Notes: generated from the sequence alone by a model not told the origin. A stretch of 64,000 nucleotides of DNA from Pseudomonas orientalis (GCF_022807995.1 NZ_CP094351.1:556501-620500); one strand, 5' to 3'. Counted from the first letter of the stretch, positions 38,825 through 49,130 are shown. Program-made: numbers and translations.

Positions 38825-39367
38825 ATGCAAAACCCACAGAACCTGATTTGGATCGATCTGGAAATGACCGGTCTGAACCCCGACACCGACGTCATCATCG
38901 AGATGGCGACGATTGTCACCGACAGCAACCTCAATACCTTGGCCGAAGGTCCGGTGATCGCGATTCACCACAGCGATGCCGTGCTTGCCACCATGGACGA
39001 GTGGAATACCCGCACCCATGGCAACTCGGGCCTGACCCAGCGTGTACGCGACAGCCGCATCAGCATGGCCGAAGCCGAAGCCCAAACCATCGCCTTTCTG
39101 GAAAACTGGGTGCCCAAGGGCAAGTCGCCAATCTGCGGCAACAGCATCTGCCAGGACCGGCGCTTCCTTTATACGCACATGAAAGGGCTGGAGAGCTACT
39201 TCCATTATCGCAACCTGGACGTGTCGACCTTGAAGGAGCTGGCAGCACGCTGGGCGCCGGAGGTCAAAGACAGCTTCCATAAAGGCAGCACGCACCTGGC
39301 GCTGGATGACATCCGCGAGTCGATCGCCGAGTTGCAGCATTACCGCAAGCATTTCATCAAGGCCTGA
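38825..39367 (+). CDS. orn: Oligoribonuclease Orn
   Basis: Orn is a 3'-5' exoribonuclease that degrades very short RNAs and also pGpG from c-di-GMP breakdown. The 180-residue length fits. The DEDDh catalytic set is visible: [11 protein letters not shown] with Asp and Glu at the N-terminus, [11 protein letters not shown] with Asp, and [13 protein letters not shown] with His and Asp near the C-terminus. The long open frame upstream of 38825 is antisense to rsgA and is rejected. Confidence 0.97.
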   Translation: MQNPQNLIWIDLEMTGLNPDTDVIIEMATIVTDSNLNTLAEGPVIAIHHSDAVLATMDEWNTRTHGNSGLTQRVRDSRISMAEAEAQTIAFLENWVPKGKSPICGNSICQDRRFLYTHMKGLESYFHYRNLDVSTLKELAARWAPEVKDSFHKGSTHLALDDIRESIAELQHYRKHFIKA

Positions 39368-39389
39368 AGTCGGCAGCGTCCGCTGCACA

Positions 39390-39464
39390 TGTGGGAGGGG
39401 GCTTGCCCCCGATGGCGGTGTGTCAGGCCCGGATGCATTGACTGACACTCCCTTATCGGGGGCA
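39390..39464. repeat. REP pair interrupted in its second unit
   Basis: A complete forward unit lies at 39390-39413. The expected reverse-complement unit starts at 39455 but stops after ATCGGGGGCA at 39464. The remaining sequence resembles the right end of another unit at 39848-39871. Confidence 0.8.
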
Positions 39465-39847
39465 TAGGTATCTACACAACTCAGCAGCGCCCAACAGTAA
39501 CCACGATGCGCAGCGAGTCGCTCTTGATCTTGATCTGCTTTTGATCCTAGGCGCCCCGTTAAACCACGCTGGCCGAACGCAGGCTTGAATCCGTGGGTAA
39601 CCCGGCAGGACGCCGGGTTAGCCGCACTGGGCCATGGATGGCCCATTGCGGCGGCCCACGGATTCAAGCCGGAGAGAGGGCACACCGAGCCTGGGCGAGG
39701 TGCCGAGTGGTGGGGCAAGAGCGTTTTGCTTACTTTTGCGCTTTTCAAAAGTGAGCCGCCGTCAGGGCGGAACCCTAAGTGGCCGTTACCGCAGAAACGG
39801 ATATGTACTCGATCTGATCCAACATCCTGGTCGGCCCAGAGGCCGCC
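39465..39847. repeat. Non-coding repeat-like element with multibranch inverted repeats
   Basis: This 383-base stretch holds no gene I can support. At 39582-39670 it contains a three-way junction: an outer 16-bp perfect stem (39582-39597 with 39655-39670), a 9-bp hairpin with 5-base loop (39598-39620) and a second arm of 6 plus 8 bp with one mismatch (39621-39652). I recall long stretches of this type recurring in fluorescens-group genomes, but have not checked it. It is flanked by the same 10 bases of REP sequence (39455-39464 and 39848-39857), so it may have inserted into a REP unit. The open frames across it are spurious. Confidence 0.65.
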
Positions 39848-39871
39848 ATCGGGGGCAAGCCCCCTCCCACA
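39848..39871 (-). repeat. REP unit (reverse complement) next to the multibranch element
   Basis: A complete ATCGGGGGCAAG...CCCACA unit. It could be the second half of the interrupted pair starting at 39390. Confidence 0.8.
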
Positions 39872-39988
39872 TTGGAATGGATTTGCAAATCCAAGTGTGG
39901 AAGGGCGACTGGGTTTATCTCGGAGCGCCCCCTTTTGGTGCCATCAGCAAATGATTAGACTGCCGGCCACCCTGCAAGGATCGCCATC

Positions 39989-40603
39989 ATGCTGCTGATG
40001 CTCTACCTCATCGCCATCACCGCCGAAGCCATGACCGGCGCCTTGTCCGCCGGTCGACGCGGCATGGACTGGTTTGGCGTGGTGCTGATCGCCTGCGTGA
40101 CGGCGCTGGGTGGCGGGTCGGTGCGCGATATGTTGCTGGGCCATTACCCGCTGACTTGGGTCAAGCACCCTGAGTACCTGGTGCTGACCTCGGTGGCCGC
40201 ACTGGTGACCATCTTTATCGCACCGCTGATGCGCCGCCTGCGCTCGCTGTTTCTGGCGCTGGACGCTTTGGGCCTGGTGGCATTCACCCTGATCGGCTGC
40301 ATGACCGCCCTGGAAATGGGACATGGCATGCTGGTGGCGTCGGTCAGTGGCGTGATCACCGGCGTATTTGGCGGCATCCTGCGCGATATCTTCTGCAATG
40401 ACATCCCGCTGATCTTTCGCCGTGAGCTGTACGCCAGCGTGTCGTTCCTGGCCGCCTGGTTCTACTTGCTGTGCCTGTATCTGGAATTGCCCAGCGAACA
40501 GTCCATTCTGCTGACCTTGTTCAGCGGGTTTCTACTGCGCCTGCTGGCGATCCGGTTTCACTGGGAAATGCCCAAGTTCGTTTACAACGACGATGTGCAT
40601 TAA
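39989..40603 (+). CDS. TRIC/UPF0126 membrane protein
   Basis: This 204-residue inner-membrane protein has two repeats of the UPF0126 (trimeric intracellular cation channel-like) type: GGGSVRDMLLGHYP near residue 35 and GGILRDIFCNDIP near 130, each following hydrophobic helices. Bacterial TRIC proteins form cation channels in vitro; the physiological role in bacteria is not clear. ATG 39989 has AAGGA upstream; ATG 39998 is also possible. Its stop overlaps that of convergent queG by two to three bases. Confidence 0.88.
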   Translation: MLLMLYLIAITAEAMTGALSAGRRGMDWFGVVLIACVTALGGGSVRDMLLGHYPLTWVKHPEYLVLTSVAALVTIFIAPLMRRLRSLFLALDALGLVAFTLIGCMTALEMGHGMLVASVSGVITGVFGGILRDIFCNDIPLIFRRELYASVSFLAAWFYLLCLYLELPSEQSILLTLFSGFLLRLLAIRFHWEMPKFVYNDDVH

Positions 40604-41664
40604 CGTCCAGCGTGTTGCTCCAGCGCCCATTCCACATGTTCGCGCACCAGCTCCGACGGGTAGTCCCGCCGCGCCTTGAGCGCTTCAAGCACCGGAATGC
40701 TGGAGGGCGCATTGCCCAGGCCCACCGCCAGGTTGCGTAACCAGCGCTCATAACCGGCACGGCGCAGGGGCGAGCCCTCGGTGCTGCTGAGGAATTTATC
40801 CTCGTCCCACATAAACAATTCGGCCAGTTCAGCGTTATCCAGATTGTGACGTGGCTTGAAATCGCTTTCGGCGGTGGATCGGGCGAAACGATTCCACGGG
40901 CAAACGATCTGACAGTCATCGCAGCCAAACACACGGTTGCCGATCAGTGGGCGCAGGTCTTCGGGGATGGCGCTTTTGAGTTCGATGGTCAGGTAGGAAA
41001 TGCAGCGCCGCGCGTCCAGCACATAAGGGCCGACGAAGGCGTTGGTGGGGCAGATGTCCAGACACGCCGTGCAACGGCCGCAGTGTTCGGTGGCGTGGGG
41101 TGGGTCCACCGGCAACGGTAAATCAACAAACAGTTCGCTGAGGAAGAAATAGCTGCCGGCCTTGCGATTGAGTACCAGGGTGTTTTTGCCGATCCAGCCC
41201 AGGCCGGCCTGTTCGGCGATGGCTTTTTCCAGTACCGGTGCGCTGTCGACGAAGGCGCGAAAGCCGAACGGTCCGATCTGAGCCTGGATGCGGTCGGCCA
41301 GTTGCTGCACGCGCTTGCGGATCAGCTTGTGGTAATCGCGGCCCAGGGCGTAGCGCGAGATGTAGGCTTTCTCCGGCTGGGCCAGCAATTGCGCCATCTG
41401 GGTGTCGCCGGGCAGGTAATCCATGCGCAGCGATACCACGCGCAAGGTGCCCGGCACCAGCTCATCGGGATGGGAGCGTTTGCTGCCGTGGGCGCCCATG
41501 TACTCCATCTCGCCGTGATAACCCGCGTCGAGCCAGCGTTGCAGGTGCTGTTCATGCTCGGCCAGGTCCAGGCCGCTGATGCCGACTTGTTGAAAGCCCA
41601 GCTCGCGGCCCCAGTCTTTGATCGATTGGGCGAGGGCGGGCAGATCGGAGGTGATAGGGGGCAT
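40600..41664 (-). CDS. queG: Epoxyqueuosine reductase QueG
   Basis: QueG performs the last step of queuosine tRNA modification, reducing epoxyqueuosine in the anticodon with cobalamin and two [4Fe-4S] clusters. The 354-residue protein has the cluster ligands CGRCTACLDICP near residue 188 and CDDCQIVCPWN near 245, preceded by the QAGLGWIGKNTLVL segment, and a C-terminal HEAT-like part. I chose ATG 41664 (MPPITSD); upstream frame to 42009 is antisense to nnrD. It is divergent from nnrD with 63 bases between. Confidence 0.94.
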   Translation of the reverse strand: MPPITSDLPALAQSIKDWGRELGFQQVGISGLDLAEHEQHLQRWLDAGYHGEMEYMGAHGSKRSHPDELVPGTLRVVSLRMDYLPGDTQMAQLLAQPEKAYISRYALGRDYHKLIRKRVQQLADRIQAQIGPFGFRAFVDSAPVLEKAIAEQAGLGWIGKNTLVLNRKAGSYFFLSELFVDLPLPVDPPHATEHCGRCTACLDICPTNAFVGPYVLDARRCISYLTIELKSAIPEDLRPLIGNRVFGCDDCQIVCPWNRFARSTAESDFKPRHNLDNAELAELFMWDEDKFLSSTEGSPLRRAGYERWLRNLAVGLGNAPSSIPVLEALKARRDYPSELVREHVEWALEQHAGR

Positions 41665-41727
41665 GAGACACGGGAAACCACAGGATAGATGCGTATAATT
41701 CTGCCAGACATCGGAGCTTGAAGACGC

Positions 41728-42588
41728 ATGCCTCAGACAAAACACGAAATAACCGACGTTCAGCTGTTGTTGCCGGGTCACTTGCCGCAACTGGCTGCGC
41801 GTTCGCTGGACGCTCATAAAGGCCAGTTCGGCCATCTGCTGGTGATTGGCGGCGACCGAGGCTTTGGCGGGGCAGCGTTGCTCAGTACCGAAAGTGCATT
41901 GCGCAGTGGTGCGGGCATGGTGTCGCTGGCAACACGGGTTGAACATGTGCCCGCCGCGTTGGCGCGTTTGCCTGAAGTGATGACGGTGGGCGTGAGTTCG
42001 GCCAATCAACTGATGGGCCTGCTGGAAAAGATCTCAGTGATTGTGATCGGGCCCGGTCTCGGTGACGCTTCCTGGGGTAAAAGCCTGCTGTCCGTCGCCG
42101 CCAACGCGCCCCAGCCGCAAGTCTGGGACGCCGACGCCTTGAATCAACTGGCGACCGGCAAGGTCAGCCTGCCGGCCAATTGCGTGATTACCCCGCATCC
42201 AGGCGAAGCCGCACGTCTGTTGGGCATTTCAACAGCCGAGGTTCAGGCCGATCGCCTTAAGGTGGCGCGCGCGTTGAGCCAGACATTCAACGCGGTGGCT
42301 ATCCTCAAGGGTGCTGGCAGTTTGATCGCCAGCCCGGACGGACGTGTTTCGCGCTGTGACCAAGGCCATCCCGCGATGGCGACGGCAGGGCTTGGCGACG
42401 TATTGGCCGGCCTCGTCGGCGCATTGCTGGCCCAGGGCATGCACGGCTATGAGGCAAGCTGCCTGGCCGTGTGGTTGCACGCCACGGCGGGGGATCGCCA
42501 GGGCACATTTGGTCGCGGCCTGGCCGCCAGTGACCTGATACCGGCCATTCGTCAATTGTTGGAGGAGCAGTCGCCGTGCCTGAAGTAA
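41728..42588 (+). CDS. nnrD: ADP-dependent NAD(P)H-hydrate dehydratase (NnrD domain only)
   Basis: NnrD repairs NAD(P)H hydrates. The 286-residue protein corresponds to the dehydratase half only: HLLVIGGDRGFGGAALL, GPGLG, ITPHPGEAARLL and HPAMATAGLGDVLAGLVGAL. In E. coli and many bacteria this half is joined to an NnrE epimerase half, which is absent here and not nearby. ATG 41728 follows GGAG. The 3' end overlaps the GTG start of tsaE by 13 bases. First gene of a long co-directional run to hflC. Confidence 0.92.
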   Translation: MPQTKHEITDVQLLLPGHLPQLAARSLDAHKGQFGHLLVIGGDRGFGGAALLSTESALRSGAGMVSLATRVEHVPAALARLPEVMTVGVSSANQLMGLLEKISVIVIGPGLGDASWGKSLLSVAANAPQPQVWDADALNQLATGKVSLPANCVITPHPGEAARLLGISTAEVQADRLKVARALSQTFNAVAILKGAGSLIASPDGRVSRCDQGHPAMATAGLGDVLAGLVGALLAQGMHGYEASCLAVWLHATAGDRQGTFGRGLAASDLIPAIRQLLEEQSPCLK

Positions 42589-43046
42589 TTCTTTTCCTGG
42601 CGGATGAAGAGGCCATGGTCAGCCTCGGCCAGCGCCTTGCCCAGGTCACTGCCGGGGCAGGGCTGATCTTCCTTGAAGGCGACTTGGGGGCGGGCAAGAC
42701 CACGCTGTCCCGGGGCATCATTCGCGGTTTGGGTCACGCCGGTGCGGTAAAGAGTCCGACGTTCACACTGGTCGAGCCCTACGAGATCGGCAAGATTCGC
42801 GCTTTCCACTTCGACCTCTATCGCCTGGTGGACCCCGAAGAGCTGGAATTCATGGGCATCCGGGATTATTTCGACGAAGACGCGTTATGCCTGATCGAGT
42901 GGCCAAATAAAGGCACAGGCTTTTTGCCAAAGCCGGACATGACCATTACCATTACGCCGCATGAGCATGGACGTCAGCTGAAGTTGTTGCCCCAGAGCGT
43001 GCGCGGCCAGTCGTGGTGCGCCGCTTTGGCATTGGAATTCAAATAA
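42576..43046 (+). CDS. tsaE: tRNA threonylcarbamoyladenosine biosynthesis ATPase TsaE
   Basis: TsaE is the small ATPase that, with TsaB and TsaD, makes t6A37 in tRNAs reading ANN codons. The 156-residue protein has Walker A GDLGAGKTTLSRG near residue 35, SPTFTLVEPYE and the HFDLYRL segment. The start is a GTG at 42576 with GGAGGAG upstream, inside the end of nnrD. amiB follows almost at once. Confidence 0.95.
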   Translation: MPEVILFLADEEAMVSLGQRLAQVTAGAGLIFLEGDLGAGKTTLSRGIIRGLGHAGAVKSPTFTLVEPYEIGKIRAFHFDLYRLVDPEELEFMGIRDYFDEDALCLIEWPNKGTGFLPKPDMTITITPHEHGRQLKLLPQSVRGQSWCAALALEFK

Positions 43047-43061
43047 TTGGTGGGGTTAGGT

Positions 43062-44483
43062 ATGCGCTTTCGCGCGTTGGTTGCTGTCGTGGGGGTGTTG
43101 CTTGCGGCAATGACTGTCAATGCTCTGGCTGCTTCACAGGTGAAAAGTGTTCGCCTGTGGCGAGCGCCGGATAACACGCGACTGGTGTTCGACCTGTCTG
43201 GCCCGGTCCAGCACAGCGTCTTTACCCTCACGGCGCCCGATCGCCTGGTGATCGACATCAACGGTGCGAGCCTGGCTGCGCCGCTGAAGGTCTCCACTGC
43301 CAATACCCCCATTACCGCCATGCGTTCGGCCCAGCGCACGCCGACCGATCTGCGCGTGGTCATCGACCTGAAAAAGGCCGTGACCCCCAAAAGCTTTTCC
43401 CTGGCCCCGAACGCCCAATATGGCAACCGCCTGGTGGTCGACCTGTTCGACAATCCCGCCGATGCCGCGCCGCCGCCTGTGCCGACGCCCAGCGTGGCAA
43501 CGGTGCCGGCGGTGCCGGTCAACCCCTCGCAACCGCAGGTCAAGCTGCCACCGCCGCCGCCTGCTCCGGCAGGCAAGCGCGACATTATCGTGGTCATCGA
43601 CGCCGGTCACGGTGGCGAAGACCCGGGCGCCTCCGGTTCGCGCGGCCAGCATGAAAAAGACGTGGTGCTGGCCATCGCCCGCGAACTGCAACGCCAGGTC
43701 AACGGCATGAAAGGCTATCGCGCCGAACTGACCCGTACCGGCGACTACTTCATCCCGTTGCGCGGGCGTACTGAAATCGCCCGCAAGAAGGGTGCGGACC
43801 TGTTTGTCTCGATCCACGCCGACGCCGCGCCTTCCAGCGCCGCTTTCGGTGCGTCGGTGTTTGCCCTGTCGGATCGTGGCGCCACGTCCGAGACTGCCCG
43901 TTGGCTGGCCGACAGCGAAAACCGTTCCGATCTGATCGGCGGGGCCGGCAACGTGTCCCTCGACGATAAGGACAAAATGCTCGCCGGCGTACTGCTTGAT
44001 CTTTCGATGACCGCCTCGCTGACCTCCAGCCTGAACGTCGGCCAGAAAGTCCTGAGCAACATCGGTCGAGTCACATCGCTGCATAAACAGCGCGTGGAGC
44101 AAGCCGGGTTCATGGTGCTGAAGTCGCCGGATATCCCGTCGATCCTGGTCGAGACCGGATTCATTTCCAACGCCAACGAGGCATCCAAGCTGGCCAGTGC
44201 CAGCCATCAGCAAGCCTTGGCGCGCTCGATCAGCGCCGGCGTGCGCCAGTTCTTCCAGCAGAATCCGCCACCGGGCACTTACATCGCCTGGTTGCGTGAT
44301 TCCGGCAAAATTGCCCAGGGGCCGCGTGATCACCGCGTGCAGCCCGGCGACACCGTGGCCATGCTGGCGGTACGTTTCCAGGTCACGCCCGCCGCCTTGC
44401 GCAGCGCCAACAACCTGAAAACCGATGAGCTGAAGATCGGCCAGGTGTTGACCATCCCAGGCACTGAATTGGCGGCGCAGTAA
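43062..44483 (+). CDS. amiB: N-acetylmuramoyl-L-alanine amidase AmiB
   Basis: AmiB cleaves the peptide from MurNAc in the periplasm and helps separate daughter cells. The 473-residue protein has a signal peptide (about residues 1-24), an AMIN septal-targeting domain (about 27-130), a Pro-rich linker, an Amidase_3 catalytic domain with [16 protein letters not shown] and [14 protein letters not shown] (about 178-395), and a C-terminal LysM module ([16 protein letters not shown]). ATG 43062 is preferred over a TTG at 43047. Its stop overlaps the mutL start by one base. Confidence 0.95.
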   Translation: MRFRALVAVVGVLLAAMTVNALAASQVKSVRLWRAPDNTRLVFDLSGPVQHSVFTLTAPDRLVIDINGASLAAPLKVSTANTPITAMRSAQRTPTDLRVVIDLKKAVTPKSFSLAPNAQYGNRLVVDLFDNPADAAPPPVPTPSVATVPAVPVNPSQPQVKLPPPPPAPAGKRDIIVVIDAGHGGEDPGASGSRGQHEKDVVLAIARELQRQVNGMKGYRAELTRTGDYFIPLRGRTEIARKKGADLFVSIHADAAPSSAAFGASVFALSDRGATSETARWLADSENRSDLIGGAGNVSLDDKDKMLAGVLLDLSMTASLTSSLNVGQKVLSNIGRVTSLHKQRVEQAGFMVLKSPDIPSILVETGFISNANEASKLASASHQQALARSISAGVRQFFQQNPPPGTYIAWLRDSGKIAQGPRDHRVQPGDTVAMLAVRFQVTPAALRSANNLKTDELKIGQVLTIPGTELAAQ

Positions 44484-46393
44484 TGAGCGAATCTGTCTTG
44501 AATAGTGGCTCGCGCATTGAACTGCTCAGCCCGCGCCTGGCTAACCAGATCGCCGCGGGCGAGGTGGTCGAGCGCCCGGCCTCGGTGATCAAGGAGCTGC
44601 TGGAAAACAGCATCGACTCCGGCGCCAGGCGCATCGACGTGGACGTGGAGCAGGGCGGCGTCAAGCTGCTGCGGGTGCGCGACGATGGCAGCGGCATCTC
44701 GTCGGATGACCTGCCGCTGGCCCTGGCCCGCCACGCCACCAGCAAGATCCGCGACCTGGAAGACCTTGAACGGGTCATGAGCCTGGGCTTTCGCGGTGAG
44801 GCCCTGGCCTCCATCAGCTCCGTGGCCCGCTTGACCCTGACCTCGCGTACACGCGGTGCCGAGCAGGCCTGGCAAGTGGAAACCGAAGGCCGTGACATGG
44901 CGCCCCGGGTCCAGCCGGCAGCTCATCCGGTGGGCACCTCGGTAGAAGTGCGCGACCTGTTCTTCAATACCCCGGCGCGGCGCAAATTCCTCAAGGCCGA
45001 AAAAACCGAATTCGACCACCTGCAGGAAGTCATCAAGCGCCTGGCCCTGGCACGTTTCGATGTGGCGTTCCATCTGCGCCACAACGGCAAGACCATCCTC
45101 AGCCTGCACGAAGCCAATGACGACGCCGCGCGTGCTCGGCGCGTGGCGGCAGTCTGCGGAGCCGGCTTTCTGGAGCAGGCGTTGCCGATAGAGATTGAAC
45201 GCAATGGTTTGCGCCTGTGGGGCTGGGTCGGTTTGCCGACCTTCTCCCGCAGCCAGGCGGATTTGCAGTATTTCTTCGTGAATGGCCGGGCAGTGCGCGA
45301 CAAGCTCGTGGCCCATGCGGTGCGCCAGGCCTACCGCGACGTGTTGTTCAACGGGCGGCATCCGACGTTCGTGCTGTTTTTTGAAGTCGACCCCTCGGTG
45401 GTCGACGTCAATGTGCACCCGACCAAGCACGAAGTGCGCTTCCGTGATGGGCGCATGGTGCATGACTTCCTGTACGGCACCTTGCACCGCGCCTTGGGCG
45501 ACGTGCGCCCGGATGATCAATTGTCGGCGCCCATCGTGACGGCGGTGGTCCGCCCAAGCGGCCCCGAGGCCGGTGAATTCGGGCCCCAGGGCGAAATGAG
45601 CCTGGCCGCCAACCTGCTGCAATCTCCGCAGCAGCCCAACTACACAGCGCCCAACGCGGGAGCCGGCGCCGGTTATCAGTATCAATACACCCCGCGCCCG
45701 CAATCGACCGTGCCGGTGGCCGAGGCCCAGGCGGCTTACCGTGAGTTTTTCGCGCCGCTGCCGGGTGCCGAGCCCGGCACAGTTGCCTTGCCCGAGGGCG
45801 GTGGTGATATTCCACCGTTGGGCTATGCGCTGGCGCAACTCAAGGGCATCTACATCCTGGCGGAAAATGCCCACGGCCTGGTGCTGGTGGACATGCATGC
45901 GGCTCACGAGCGGATCATGTATGAGCGCCTGAAGATCGCCATGGCCAGTGAAGGGCTCAGTGGCCAGCCATTGCTGGTGCCCGAATCCCTGGCGGTCAGC
46001 CAGCGTGAAGCCGATTGCGCCGAAGAGCACCACGGTGTGTTCCAGAAACTGGGCTTCGAACTGCAACGCCTGGGCCCGGAAACCCTGGCGATCCGCCAGA
46101 TTCCCGCGCTGCTCAAGCAAGCCGAGGCCAACCGGCTGGTAGCCGATGTATTGGCTGACCTGATGGAGTACGGCACCAGCGACCGTATCCAGGCGCATAT
46201 CAATGAGTTGCTCGGCACCATGGCCTGCCACGGCGCCATCCGCGCCAACCGTCGCCTGGCCCTGCCGGAAATGAACGGCCTGCTGCGCGACATGGAAAAC
46301 ACCGAGCGCAGCGGCCAATGCAACCATGGCCGACCGACCTGGACCCAGATGGGCCTGGATGATCTGGACAAACTGTTCCTGCGCGGTCGCTGA
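44483..46393 (+). CDS. mutL: DNA mismatch repair protein MutL
   Basis: MutL couples MutS recognition to strand cutting. The 636-residue protein has the N-terminal GHKL ATPase ([31 protein letters not shown]) and a C-terminal dimer/endonuclease domain with [12 protein letters not shown], which matches the DQHA-x2-E-x4-E metal motif, and ACHGAIRAN. This suggests an endonuclease-active MutL, unlike that of E. coli, in keeping with Pseudomonas lacking MutH. A Pro/Gly/Gln-rich linker joins the halves. The stop overlaps miaA by one base. Confidence 0.96.
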   Translation: MSESVLNSGSRIELLSPRLANQIAAGEVVERPASVIKELLENSIDSGARRIDVDVEQGGVKLLRVRDDGSGISSDDLPLALARHATSKIRDLEDLERVMSLGFRGEALASISSVARLTLTSRTRGAEQAWQVETEGRDMAPRVQPAAHPVGTSVEVRDLFFNTPARRKFLKAEKTEFDHLQEVIKRLALARFDVAFHLRHNGKTILSLHEANDDAARARRVAAVCGAGFLEQALPIEIERNGLRLWGWVGLPTFSRSQADLQYFFVNGRAVRDKLVAHAVRQAYRDVLFNGRHPTFVLFFEVDPSVVDVNVHPTKHEVRFRDGRMVHDFLYGTLHRALGDVRPDDQLSAPIVTAVVRPSGPEAGEFGPQGEMSLAANLLQSPQQPNYTAPNAGAGAGYQYQYTPRPQSTVPVAEAQAAYREFFAPLPGAEPGTVALPEGGGDIPPLGYALAQLKGIYILAENAHGLVLVDMHAAHERIMYERLKIAMASEGLSGQPLLVPESLAVSQREADCAEEHHGVFQKLGFELQRLGPETLAIRQIPALLKQAEANRLVADVLADLMEYGTSDRIQAHINELLGTMACHGAIRANRRLALPEMNGLLRDMENTERSGQCNHGRPTWTQMGLDDLDKLFLRGR

Positions 46394-47364
46394 TGAGTGC
46401 CTTGCCCCCCGCGATTTTCCTGATGGGCCCAACGGCCGCCGGCAAGACCGACCTGGCCATCGAGCTGACCAGGGTCTTGCCGTGCGAGCTGATCAGTGTC
46501 GACTCTGCCCTGGTTTACCGGGACATGGACATCGGTACGGCCAAGCCTTCGAAAGAGGTGTTGGCCCGGTATCCGCATCGTTTGATTGACATCATCGACC
46601 CGGCCGAGAGCTATTCGGCTGCGGATTTTCGTACCGACGCTTTGGCCGCCATGGCCGAGATCACAGCCCGGGGTAACATTCCGTTGCTGGTCGGCGGCAC
46701 GATGCTCTACTACAAGGCTTTGCAGGAAGGTCTGGCGGATATGCCGCCTGCCGACGCCCAGGTGCGCGCCGAACTTGAAGACGAGGCCGCACGTCTGGGC
46801 TGGCAAGCCCTGCACGACCAACTGGCGGCGATAGATCCGGTGTCCGCGGCACGCATCCACCCCAATGATCCACAGCGCCTTACCCGCGCCCTGGAAGTCT
46901 GGCGTGTGGGTGGTCAGACCATGACTGAACATCGGCTGAAACAAACTGCGCAAAGTGCTGACGCAGGCGCATCTGGCCGGTCACAATTGCCCTATACTGT
47001 GGCGAACCTGGCCATCGCTCCGGCGAACCGCCAAGTGCTGCATGAACGGATTGCACAAAGATTCACAAATATGTTGGAACAGGGGTTTGTGGAGGAGGTC
47101 GTAGCACTGCGTTCCAGAGGTAATCTGCATCCAGGATTGCCTTCGATACGTGCTGTAGGCTACCGCCAAGTCTGGGATCATCTGGATGGCAAGCTGACGT
47201 CAGCCGAAATGCAGGAACGCGGCATCATTGCCACGCGCCAATTGGCGAAGCGCCAGTTCACCTGGTTGCGCAGCTGGAGCGATTTGCACTGGCTGGACAG
47301 CCTGGACAGCGACAATCTGTCACGCGCCTTGAAATACCTGGGAACGGTCTCCATATTGAGCTGA
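46393..47364 (+). CDS. miaA: tRNA dimethylallyltransferase
   Basis: MiaA adds a dimethylallyl group to A37 of tRNAs that read codons beginning with U. The 323-residue protein has a P-loop [14 protein letters not shown] near residue 12, [29 protein letters not shown] and a C-terminal [12 protein letters not shown] segment. It starts one base inside the mutL stop. The hfq gene follows by 95 bases, so hfq may have its own promoter inside or just after miaA. Confidence 0.97.
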   Translation: MSALPPAIFLMGPTAAGKTDLAIELTRVLPCELISVDSALVYRDMDIGTAKPSKEVLARYPHRLIDIIDPAESYSAADFRTDALAAMAEITARGNIPLLVGGTMLYYKALQEGLADMPPADAQVRAELEDEAARLGWQALHDQLAAIDPVSAARIHPNDPQRLTRALEVWRVGGQTMTEHRLKQTAQSADAGASGRSQLPYTVANLAIAPANRQVLHERIAQRFTNMLEQGFVEEVVALRSRGNLHPGLPSIRAVGYRQVWDHLDGKLTSAEMQERGIIATRQLAKRQFTWLRSWSDLHWLDSLDSDNLSRALKYLGTVSILS

Positions 47365-47459
47365 GTCCTTGCAATTGCCGTCTATCCTTGGGGGTGTGGC
47401 GGCCATGAGCTATTTATTTTTCCGATTTTTTATTATTGATCCTTAAAGGAGTGCGGCAC

Positions 47460-47720
47460 ATGTCAAAAGGGCATTCGCTACAAGACCCTTACTTGAATAC
47501 CTTACGTAAAGAGAAAGTGGGGGTTTCCATTTATCTGGTCAACGGTATCAAGTTGCAAGGTACGATCGAGTCGTTCGACCAGTTCGTGATCCTGCTGAAA
47601 AACACCGTCAGCCAGATGGTTTACAAACACGCTATCTCAACAGTCGTCCCTGTTCGTCCAATCCGTCTGCCTAGCGCAGCAGGTGATGAAGCAGCTGACG
47701 CTGAGCCAGGTAACGCCTGA
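47460..47720 (+). CDS. hfq: RNA chaperone Hfq
   Basis: Hfq is the hexameric Sm-like protein that binds small regulatory RNAs and A-rich mRNA sites. The 86-residue protein has the Sm1 motif [15 protein letters not shown] and Sm2 segment [11 protein letters not shown]. The C-terminal tail is short and acidic, as in other Pseudomonas Hfq. ATG 47460 has AAAGGAG upstream; the longer frame to 47436 is rejected. hflX follows by 12 bases. Confidence 0.98.
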   Translation: MSKGHSLQDPYLNTLRKEKVGVSIYLVNGIKLQGTIESFDQFVILLKNTVSQMVYKHAISTVVPVRPIRLPSAAGDEAADAEPGNA

Positions 47721-47732
47721 TAGGAGTCTCCT

Positions 47733-49034
47733 TTGTTCTTTGAGCGCCACGGTGGTGGTGAGCGAGTGATCCTCGTTCACTTGGATGGACAGGACCCTGA
47801 GGCGCGCGAAGATCCGCAGGAGTTTCAGGAGTTGGCAAATTCGGCCGGCGCCGAGACCGTTGCGTTTTTTAACGTGCCGCGTCATCGGCCAACCGCCAAA
47901 TACCTGATTGGCAGCGGCAAGGTCGAAGAATTGCGCGACCTGGTCCATGCCGAAGAAGCCGATCTGGTGATCTTCAATCACGTTCTGACGCCCAGTCAGG
48001 AACGTAACCTCGAACGTGTCTTCGAGTGTCGCGTGATCGACCGTACCGGCCTGATTCTCGATATTTTCGCCCAACGCGCACGTACCCATGAAGGCAAGCT
48101 CCAGGTCGAACTGGCCCAGCTTGACCACATGAGTACGCGGCTGGTCCGCGGCTGGACGCACCTTGAGCGCCAGGGCGGCGGCATCGGCATGCGTGGTCCG
48201 GGTGAAACCCAGCTGGAAACCGACCGACGTCTGTTGCGGGTTCGCCTGCGCCAGATCAAGGGCCGCCTGGAGAAAGTCCGCAGCCAGCGCGAGCAATCGC
48301 GCCGTGGCCGTTCCCGTGCCGATATCCCGACCGTATCCCTGGTGGGCTATACCAACGCCGGCAAGTCCACGCTGTTCAATAACGTGACGAAATCGGACGT
48401 GTACGCGGCCGACCAATTGTTCGCCACCCTCGATCCGACCCTGCGCCGCCTCGATCTGGACGACCTGGGGCCGATTGTGCTGGCCGATACCGTGGGCTTC
48501 ATCCGGCACTTGCCGCACAAGCTGGTCGAGGCATTTCGGTCTACGCTCGAGGAATCGAGCAATTCCGACCTGCTGCTGCACGTGATCGATGCGGCCGAGC
48601 CGGATCGCATGCTGCAGATCGAGCAGGTGATGCTGGTGCTGGGCGAGATTGGTGCCCAGGACTTGCCGATCCTCGAGGTCTATAACAAACTCGATTTGCT
48701 TGAAGGCGTCGAGCCGCAAATCCAGCGCGATGAGAATGGCAGGCCCCAGCGGGTCTGGCTGTCGGCGCGTGATGGCAGTGGTCTGGAGTTGCTTGAACAA
48801 GCCATCGCCGAGTTGCTCGGCGGCGATTTGTTCGTGGGCACCTTGCGCTTGCCGCAGCGTTTTGCTCGACTGCGTGCACAGTTTTTCGAGCTGGGCGCGG
48901 TACAGAAAGAAGAACACGACGAAGAAGGTGTCAGCTTGCTGGCCGTTCGATTGCCACGCGCGGAGCTCAATCGACTGGTCAGTCGCGAGGGTGTTGTACC
49001 GGCGGAGTTCCTCGAACAACACACTTTGCAATAA
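47733..49034 (+). CDS. hflX: Ribosome-associated GTPase HflX
   Basis: HflX is a 50S-binding GTPase that rescues stalled or heat-damaged ribosomes. The 433-residue protein has the N-terminal HflX domain (GSGKVEELRDLV, QVELAQLDHMSTRLVR, GGGIGMRGPGETQLETDRR) and a GTPase domain with G1 GYTNAGKSTLFN near residue 210, G3 DTVGFIRHLP and G4 NKLDLL. The start is a TTG at 47733 with GGAG upstream at ideal spacing, 12 bases after hfq. Confidence 0.95.
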   Translation: MFFERHGGGERVILVHLDGQDPEAREDPQEFQELANSAGAETVAFFNVPRHRPTAKYLIGSGKVEELRDLVHAEEADLVIFNHVLTPSQERNLERVFECRVIDRTGLILDIFAQRARTHEGKLQVELAQLDHMSTRLVRGWTHLERQGGGIGMRGPGETQLETDRRLLRVRLRQIKGRLEKVRSQREQSRRGRSRADIPTVSLVGYTNAGKSTLFNNVTKSDVYAADQLFATLDPTLRRLDLDDLGPIVLADTVGFIRHLPHKLVEAFRSTLEESSNSDLLLHVIDAAEPDRMLQIEQVMLVLGEIGAQDLPILEVYNKLDLLEGVEPQIQRDENGRPQRVWLSARDGSGLELLEQAIAELLGGDLFVGTLRLPQRFARLRAQFFELGAVQKEEHDEEGVSLLAVRLPRAELNRLVSREGVVPAEFLEQHTLQ

Positions 49035-49130
49035 AAGCCTGAGAAAGCGGTTGTGCCGCAGTAGCAGGCATTCTGTAGCATTGGTCGGCGCGCCGTGGGT
49101 GCGTCTTTGCTTTATCAGATGGAGAGCGCT

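Noticed and set aside
39585..39998. Open frames (both strands) across the repeat element after orn
   Set aside because: They run through inverted repeats and REP sequence with no ribosome site and no recognisable family.
46981..46998. TATACT inside miaA as an hfq promoter
   Set aside because: A -10-like box is present but I found no acceptable -35 at the right distance.
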